The position numbers and the translations under genes were made by a program. Below are positions 60,129 through 64,000 of a stretch of 64,000 nucleotides of DNA, piece after piece. The stretch is from assembly GCA_002071385.1 (NCBI GenBank), contig MWFB01000001.1, positions 62,001 through 126,000 on the forward strand, read 5' to 3'. The DNA is from Bacteroidetes bacterium ADurb.Bin013 (GTDB lineage: Bacteria; Bacteroidota; Bacteroidia; Bacteroidales; UBA932). The notes beneath the pieces were generated by a model that had not been told where the DNA came from, searched no databases, and saw nothing but the letters and a program-made list of their open reading frames with translations. Numbering within the stretch: the stretch's first letter is position 1; the number at the start of each line of letters is the position of its first letter.

Positions 60129-60842
60129 TCAAGTCTGTAATAAAAATACACACGGTTTTTTCCTGTATGCAGCTGAGAAATCAGGTTCTTTGCCCTTCCA
60201 CTCCCCTACTGTCCTGGTGCATATGAATGCATCGGGCAGAGTAAGGTTAATGGCCACTGCAAGCCGGGTCCCGGGAGCACAGCAATCCAGCAGGGCCCGG
60301 AAAAGCGACTCATTCCTGTAAGGAGTCTCAATAAAAATCTGGGTCTGGTTTTCCTGGGCCGATTGTCTTTCCAGCGCGCGGATCCTTTTATCCCGCAAAC
60401 CGGATTTTACCGGGAGGTATCCCTGGAATGCAAATTTTTGTCCATTGAGCCCCGAGGCCATCAAAGCCAGCATCAGGGAAGAGGGGCCAACCAGTGGTAT
60501 CACCTGGAAGCCACCCCGGTGAGCCAAAGCCACCAGCTCTGCACCGGGATCTGCCACAGCCGGAAGGCCTGCCTCGGACAACAAACCCACGGAACGCCCC
60601 TTTCTCAAGGGTTCCAGCAAGCCATTCAGTTCTGCCGGAGACGTATGTTCGTTCAGCACCTCAAGTTCAAGAGACCGCACATCAAGACCCAGTGCCGAGA
60701 GATACCGTCTGGCCGTTCTGGGCTCTTCCACAATGAAACAATCCAGTTTTCTAACCATTTCCACGTGGTCTGCAGGAAGTACCCCCGATGGAGTCGTGTC
60801 TCCCAGGGGAGCGGGTACCAGGTACAGGGCCGGTTTATTCAT
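60129..60842 (-). CDS. RsmI-like tetrapyrrole-methylase-fold SAM methyltransferase
   Basis: A 237-residue protein: YLVPAPLGD at the N terminus, VGLLSEAGLPAVADPGAELV (the RsmI SDAGTPxxxDPG region with changes), LVGPSSLMLALMASGL, and FIETPYRNESLF. True RsmI (about 280 residues, methylates C1402 of 16S rRNA) has SDAGTP; this shorter form with SEAGLP is a common second paralogue in Bacteroidota and may act on another substrate. It overlaps mltG by 4 bases. Confidence 0.85.
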   Translation of the reverse strand: MNKPALYLVPAPLGDTTPSGVLPADHVEMVRKLDCFIVEEPRTARRYLSALGLDVRSLELEVLNEHTSPAELNGLLEPLRKGRSVGLLSEAGLPAVADPGAELVALAHRGGFQVIPLVGPSSLMLALMASGLNGQKFAFQGYLPVKSGLRDKRIRALERQSAQENQTQIFIETPYRNESLFRALLDCCAPGTRLAVAINLTLPDAFICTRTVGEWKGKEPDFSAAYRKKPCVFLLQT

Positions 60843-61894
60843 TGTGCCTTCACCTCCTTGTTCAGCCTTTCTGTCAGGGCCCTTTGGAATCTCCTGGCAT
60901 TTTTCATATGATCACGCAGATTCAGGGCAAAATTGTGGTAACCGCTTAAATCTTCCTTTGCACAGAAGTACAAATAATCATGGTGGTCATAGTTCAGCAC
61001 TGCATCAATGGCCTCAATGGAAGGCACTGCTATGGGACCCGGGGGCAAACCCTTGTACTTATATGTGTTATACGGTGATTCAATGCGCTTGTGCCTTGCC
61101 AGCACCCTCCGTATGGAATAATCCTGTGCAGCAAATATCAGGGTGGGATCTGCCTGCAAAGGCATCCCTATCCTGAGACGGTTCATGTATACGCCTGCCA
61201 CCACAGGCATTTCATCTGTTTTCTTGGTCTCTTCGTTGACAATGGATGCCAGTGTGCTCACCTGCCTGATGGTCAAACCAATGCTCCTGGCTTTTTCCTT
61301 CCTTTGCTCATTCCAGAAACTGTTGTATTCACGGGACATCCTCTCCAGAAGGTCTTCTCCGCTTATGGTCCAGTAGACCTGGTAGGTGTTTGGTATGAAC
61401 ATGCCTCTCAGGCTCACCGAATCAAAGCCAAACGTGGCTATAAGGGAATCGTTCCTCAAATGTTGGAGCACCAGGGCTGAATCTATTTCAAGGTTGCGGG
61501 CCAGGACCGAGGCGAGCCTTTCAAAAGTCCTGATAGGGGCATTTATAGTTATGTTCAGGGGATCCTGCCACCCCATGGCCAGTTTCCTGGCCAGTTCCCG
61601 GTTATTCATTCCATGGGTCAGGGCATAGCGTCCCGCATGAACATTTTCAGGCAGGTTTTCGTGTTTGGCAGCACAGCGGAAAGTCTGTTCCATGGTCAGG
61701 TGTCCCCCTGATCTCAGGCTGTCTATCAATTGCTCATAAGTGGTACCCCGAGGTACCAGCAAATAAGCAGTCTTGCCGTCTTCCGTTGTTATATTGGGGT
61801 AGTGGAAAGTCAGGTAATACCACCCTCCGGCCACAATGCCTGCGCCTAAGGTCAGGATGATGAAAAGCAGGAAGAATCGGGACTTTTTCCTCAT
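60839..61894 (-). CDS. mltG: Endolytic transglycosylase MltG
   Basis: A 351-residue inner-membrane enzyme that cuts nascent peptidoglycan. It has one N-terminal transmembrane helix (FFLLFIILTLGAGIVAGGW), a LysM-like segment (YLLVPRGTTYEQLIDSL) and the YceG fold: LRGMFIPNTYQVYW, LASIVNEETKKTDEMP with the catalytic Glu, GVYMNRLRIGMPLQADPT, and SPYNTYKYKGLPPGPI. The length is typical. Next to it on the same strand is a second cell-wall gene, a glucosaminidase. Confidence 0.95.
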   Translation of the reverse strand: MRKKSRFFLLFIILTLGAGIVAGGWYYLTFHYPNITTEDGKTAYLLVPRGTTYEQLIDSLRSGGHLTMEQTFRCAAKHENLPENVHAGRYALTHGMNNRELARKLAMGWQDPLNITINAPIRTFERLASVLARNLEIDSALVLQHLRNDSLIATFGFDSVSLRGMFIPNTYQVYWTISGEDLLERMSREYNSFWNEQRKEKARSIGLTIRQVSTLASIVNEETKKTDEMPVVAGVYMNRLRIGMPLQADPTLIFAAQDYSIRRVLARHKRIESPYNTYKYKGLPPGPIAVPSIEAIDAVLNYDHHDYLYFCAKEDLSGYHNFALNLRDHMKNARRFQRALTERLNKEVKAQ

Positions 61895-61904
61895 GATGTT
61901 CTTT

Positions 61905-62891
61905 TTATCTTAAACGGATAACAGTTCCGGCCAGGGGATAATCCCCTGTTCCCGGGTTCAATGTACGTAATGACTGCAACCGTATTCCGAAACGTTGTGA
62001 TATTTCCTGCAGGGATTCCCCTGAAAGGGAAGACCAGGAGCATTCTCCTCGGGTCACCCTGCCGGCCTTGCGTTCCAGGTATACTTTTTCTCCAACTGCC
62101 AGTTCAGCGTTTGCAGCAACGTCATTATAGCGTGTGAGTTCACTCCGGAAAAACCCGAATTCGGCAGCCAGGGACCGGTACGTATCTCCGGGGGCAGATA
62201 ACACGTAACGTTTTCCGTTGGTCTGAAGAATTCTTCTTTCCACATCAATTACGAAAACATCTTCTCCTGTCATTGCATAGGAGGGCATGCCGGCAGCAGG
62301 GATTCCCGACTTCATTGCAAGGGGCTCACGCCCTTCCTCTTCCTGCAAGGGAAGCAAATCATATTGATGTAAACTGTACTTCTCAATCAATTCAACAAGC
62401 AGTTCATCATAGCGGGGATTGGTCGCATACCCCGATTGTTTCAGGCCTCGGGCCCAGGAGGCATAATCTGTTCTCTCCAACAGGAACAGGCTGGCATACC
62501 GCGGCCTGGTCCTGAGAAACTCTGAATGGTCATAGTAGGAATCTTCTGCAGTCCTGTATTTGCGGAAACACTCCTGCAGGGCATCATCATCGTGGTAAAT
62601 ACGGTCTCCTTCCCAGTCGTGGCATTTGATCCCGAAATGATTGTTACCTTCCCGTGCAAGGCGGCTGTTCCCGTTGCCGGATTCCAGGCATCCCTGTGCA
62701 AGGATGATGCTGGCCGGAATTCCGTAATGATACATCTGTGATATGGCAATATTCTTGTATCTATTGATATATTCTTCCCGTGTGATCTGCCTTTCCGGGT
62801 CTTCTGACCAGGGAGAGGCCTTAGCGGGAACCAATACCGGGAGTATACATGAAACAAAGCAGAATGCCTTATATAGCCACGGATTCAACAT
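61905..62891 (-). CDS. Secreted N-acetylglucosaminidase (GH73-type) with LysM domains
   Basis: A 328-residue protein with a signal peptide (ending VLVPAKAS). Residues about 45-180 are the GH73 glucosaminidase domain: SIILAQGCLESGNGNSRLAR with the catalytic Glu, NHFGIKCHDWEGD, and KYRTAEDSYYDHSEFL. The C-terminal half has two LysM modules for binding peptidoglycan (GDTYRSLAAEFGFF, GESLQEISQRFGI). It likely trims or remodels the cell wall. The start at 62891 is fixed by a -7 element 4 bases upstream. Confidence 0.9.
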   Translation of the reverse strand: MLNPWLYKAFCFVSCILPVLVPAKASPWSEDPERQITREEYINRYKNIAISQMYHYGIPASIILAQGCLESGNGNSRLAREGNNHFGIKCHDWEGDRIYHDDDALQECFRKYRTAEDSYYDHSEFLRTRPRYASLFLLERTDYASWARGLKQSGYATNPRYDELLVELIEKYSLHQYDLLPLQEEEGREPLAMKSGIPAAGMPSYAMTGEDVFVIDVERRILQTNGKRYVLSAPGDTYRSLAAEFGFFRSELTRYNDVAANAELAVGEKVYLERKAGRVTRGECSWSSLSGESLQEISQRFGIRLQSLRTLNPGTGDYPLAGTVIRLR

Positions 62892-62895
62892 GATG

Positions 62896-62903
62896 CAAAT
62901 GTA
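62896..62903 (-). promoter_or_regulatory. -7 promoter element of the glucosaminidase gene
   Basis: TACATTTG on the minus strand, 4 bases before the ATG at 62891. Confidence 0.55.
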
Positions 62904-62914
62904 GTATAAATTCT

Positions 62915-62922
62915 TATATTTG
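62915..62922 (+). promoter_or_regulatory. -7 promoter element of cdd
   Basis: TATATTTG, 21 bases before the ATG at 62944 and 11 bases from the opposing element. Confidence 0.5.
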
Positions 62923-62943
62923 CTTTCTATAAACCGCTTACCT

Positions 62944-63381
62944 ATGAACAGAAGTATCCTTACCATCGATTATACAGAAACTACTAAAGACCTCCTGGAC
63001 CCCCTGGATGCCGAACTCCTGGATAAGGCCGCCCGTGCTGCTGACGGCGCCTATGCCCCTTATTCAAGATTCCTGGTCGGGGCAGCGCTCCGCCTGGAGA
63101 ACGGTCAGGTCATATGCGGGAACAACCAGGAGAACGCGTCCTTTCCGGCAGGGATATGTGCAGAGCGAACTGCGGTATTTTATGCACATGCCAATTTCCC
63201 GGAAACACAGATCCGGGCCATAGCAATAACTGCCTCGCCTTGCGGTATATGCAGACAGGTCCTCCTGGAAAGTGAAAAAAGAGCCGGAGTGCCCATACGC
63301 GTATTGCTGGCAGCCGGTGACAAGGTTCGTATTTTTCAGAGTGTAAAAGACCTCTTGCCGTTCGGTTTTGATTCTTTCTGA
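62944..63381 (+). CDS. cdd: Cytidine deaminase
   Basis: A 145-residue zinc enzyme converting cytidine to uridine in pyrimidine salvage. Zinc and catalytic residues are in AGICAERTAVF (Cys, Glu) and SPCGICRQVLLE (two Cys). The substrate loop is YAPYSRFLVGAAL, and QENASFPAG is present. The two zinc motifs are 28 residues apart, Cys to Cys, against 33 in the B. subtilis enzyme, so the connecting loop is short. The start at 62944 follows a -7 element; the earlier in-frame TTG overlaps that element. Confidence 0.92.
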   Translation: MNRSILTIDYTETTKDLLDPLDAELLDKAARAADGAYAPYSRFLVGAALRLENGQVICGNNQENASFPAGICAERTAVFYAHANFPETQIRAIAITASPCGICRQVLLESEKRAGVPIRVLLAAGDKVRIFQSVKDLLPFGFDSF

Positions 63382-63388
63382 TTTTTTG

Positions 63389-63396
63389 TACCTTTG
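63389..63396 (+). promoter_or_regulatory. Promoter of the SRP RNA gene (-7 element)
   Basis: TACCTTTG starts 8 bases after the cdd stop. A TTTTG at 63365-63369, inside the last codons of cdd and 19 bases upstream, fits the -33 element. Confidence 0.65.
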
Positions 63397-63399
63397 CAC

Positions 63400-63502
63400 G
63401 GGGTAAGTCGTGTACGACCAGCTCCCACTGAACTCCCCCAGGGTTGGAAGACAGCAAGGGTAGGTGGTTGTAGCGGTGCGATACACCAAGCTTACCCTTT
63501 TT
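63400..63502 (+). ncRNA. ffs: Small bacterial signal recognition particle RNA (4.5S type)
   Basis: About 100 bases. Terminal arms GGGTAAG (63401-63407) and CTTACCC (63491-63497) pair. The apical part has the conserved Ffh-binding hairpin: CCCCCAGGGTTGGAAG followed by ACAGCAAGGGTAGG, with the asymmetric internal loop bases GGAAG and AGCA expected for SRP RNA. A T-run directly after the closing arm acts as terminator. The Alu domain is absent, so this is the short form. It binds Ffh for co-translational membrane targeting. Confidence 0.88.
63491..63502 (+). terminator. Terminator of the SRP RNA
   Basis: The 3' arm of the RNA (CTTACCC) runs straight into TTTTTTC, so the closing helix doubles as the termination hairpin. 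Confidence 0.55.
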
Positions 63503-63507
63503 CAATT

Positions 63508-64000
63508 ATGAAAATTGCCATCGGTCTTTCAGGCGGGGTTGACTCCTCGGTTGCCGCCCTTCTCCTCAGGCGGCAGGGTCACGATATATTCGGACTCTTC
63601 ATGCGCAACTGGGACGATACCACAGGGACGCTGCAAGGTCACTGTACCTGGGAAGAAGACCTGGACTTGGCAAAAATGGTGGCACGTAAACTGGATATCC
63701 CCTTTTTCTTCACAGACTTGAGCGAAGCGTACCGTTCACGGGTTGCAGAATACATGTTCCGGGAATATGGAAAAGGCAGGACACCCAATCCTGACATCCT
63801 GTGCAACCGCGAAATCAAGTTCGATGCCTTTCTGGATAAAGCCTTCGAATTGGGAGCCCAAAAGGTGGCGACAGGTCACTATTGCAGGATAGACAGGACA
63901 AGTGAAGGATTGTTCCGCCTGCTGCAGGGAGTTGACAAGAACAAGGACCAGTCCTATTTCCTGTGCCAGCTGAACCAGGACCAGTTATCCAAGGCTTTGT
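63508..64000 (+). CDS. mnmA: tRNA-specific 2-thiouridylase MnmA, N-terminal part (cut by window edge)
   Basis: MnmA thiolates U34 of tRNA-Lys, Glu and Gln. The first 164 residues are visible: the PP-loop IGLSGGVDSSVAALLL, FMRNWDD, HCTWEEDLDLAKMVA, GRTPNPDILCNREIKFDAF with the first catalytic cysteine, ATGHYCRI, and DKNKDQSYFLCQL. The second cysteine lies beyond the window. The ATG at 63508 is 5 bases after the SRP RNA terminator, and no separate promoter is visible, so read-through from ffs may feed it. Confidence 0.96.
   Translation, partial: MKIAIGLSGGVDSSVAALLLRRQGHDIFGLFMRNWDDTTGTLQGHCTWEEDLDLAKMVARKLDIPFFFTDLSEAYRSRVAEYMFREYGKGRTPNPDILCNREIKFDAFLDKAFELGAQKVATGHYCRIDRTSEGLFRLLQGVDKNKDQSYFLCQLNQDQLSKAL

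Noticed and set aside
1..64000. CRISPR arrays, insertion sequences, integrases, phage genes, rRNA
   Set aside because: I looked for spaced direct repeats, transposase or integrase motifs and rRNA segments and saw none; gene content and promoter style are uniform across the window.

Overview
The window reads as a chromosomal segment of a Bacteroidota bacterium, most likely an anaerobic or facultatively anaerobic member of the Bacteroidales. Supporting signs are: a recurring Bacteroidota-type -7 promoter element (TAnnTTTG) in front of about 20 transcription units, many Bacteroidota-restricted families (DUF4293, DUF5106, Porin_10-like barrel, PG1098-type THUMP-like methyltransferase, secreted DPP4), very few Shine-Dalgarno sites, a hybrid-cluster protein with an FNR-type regulator, and periplasmic lipoproteins throughout. 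I see no mobile element, prophage, CRISPR array or rRNA, and no gene-free stretch longer than about 120 bases.

Layout. 1-657: start of clpB (cut by the window edge). 736-4385: queE, two tandem secreted papain-like peptidases, and pssA. 4390-7459: nitrosative-stress module (4Fe-4S protein plus hcp, divergent from an HcpR-like regulator, with a perfect palindrome between them). 7453-9975: small hypothetical, a frameshifted lipoprotein, a periplasmic thioredoxin, an AraC regulator and a lipocalin. 9966-14197: phosphosugar mutase and dTDP-4-dehydrorhamnose reductase divergent from a GT39-type glycosyltransferase. 14184-23454: a beta-mannan (galactoglucomannan) utilisation locus: GH3 lipoprotein divergent from CE7 esterase, GH5 mannanase, GH27 alpha-galactosidase, GPH symporter and a cellobiose/mannobiose 2-epimerase.

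23426-35199 is a tightly packed nine-gene minus-strand unit. It starts with a steroid 5-alpha-reductase homologue very like the eukaryotic SRD5A enzymes, then an old-yellow-enzyme flavin oxidoreductase and a short-chain dehydrogenase (together a candidate steroid or bile-acid A-ring reduction module), then a kinase-less HAMP sensor coupled to TrkH, a RecD-like helicase, DPP4, a methyltransferase and a HEXXH lipoprotein peptidase. 35237-40999: DUF5106 thioredoxin-fold lipoprotein, a large porin with a duplicated N-terminal extension, an MltF-like lytic transglycosylase and a LolC/E-type permease. 41038-43417: tRNA-Gly(CCC), a SirB1-type transglutaminase-like protein, nucleoside phosphorylase and DUF4293.

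43480-46628: a three-gene exported or lipidated set (Gfo/Idh/MocA dehydrogenase, DUF1080, TIM-barrel isomerase) that matches the recently described 3-keto-glycoside route of sugar cleavage. 46664-49709: TPR protein and an M28-fold protein that has lost key active-site residues. 49697-62891: a long minus-strand block: LysM/glucosaminidase, mltG, RsmI-like methylase, folB, mtaB, two half-size chromate-family transporters, then uvrB-rel-uvrA in direct translational contact, where Rel has a ruined hydrolase site, then a barrel OMP. 62944-64000: cdd, the small SRP RNA, and the start of mnmA.

The findings I rate highest are the steroid-reductase operon, the 3-keto-glycoside cluster, the uvrB-rel-uvrA arrangement, and the pattern of -7 elements only 4-6 bases from start codons, which implies leaderless mRNAs. 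All functional assignments rest on motif recognition by eye; no database search was possible.
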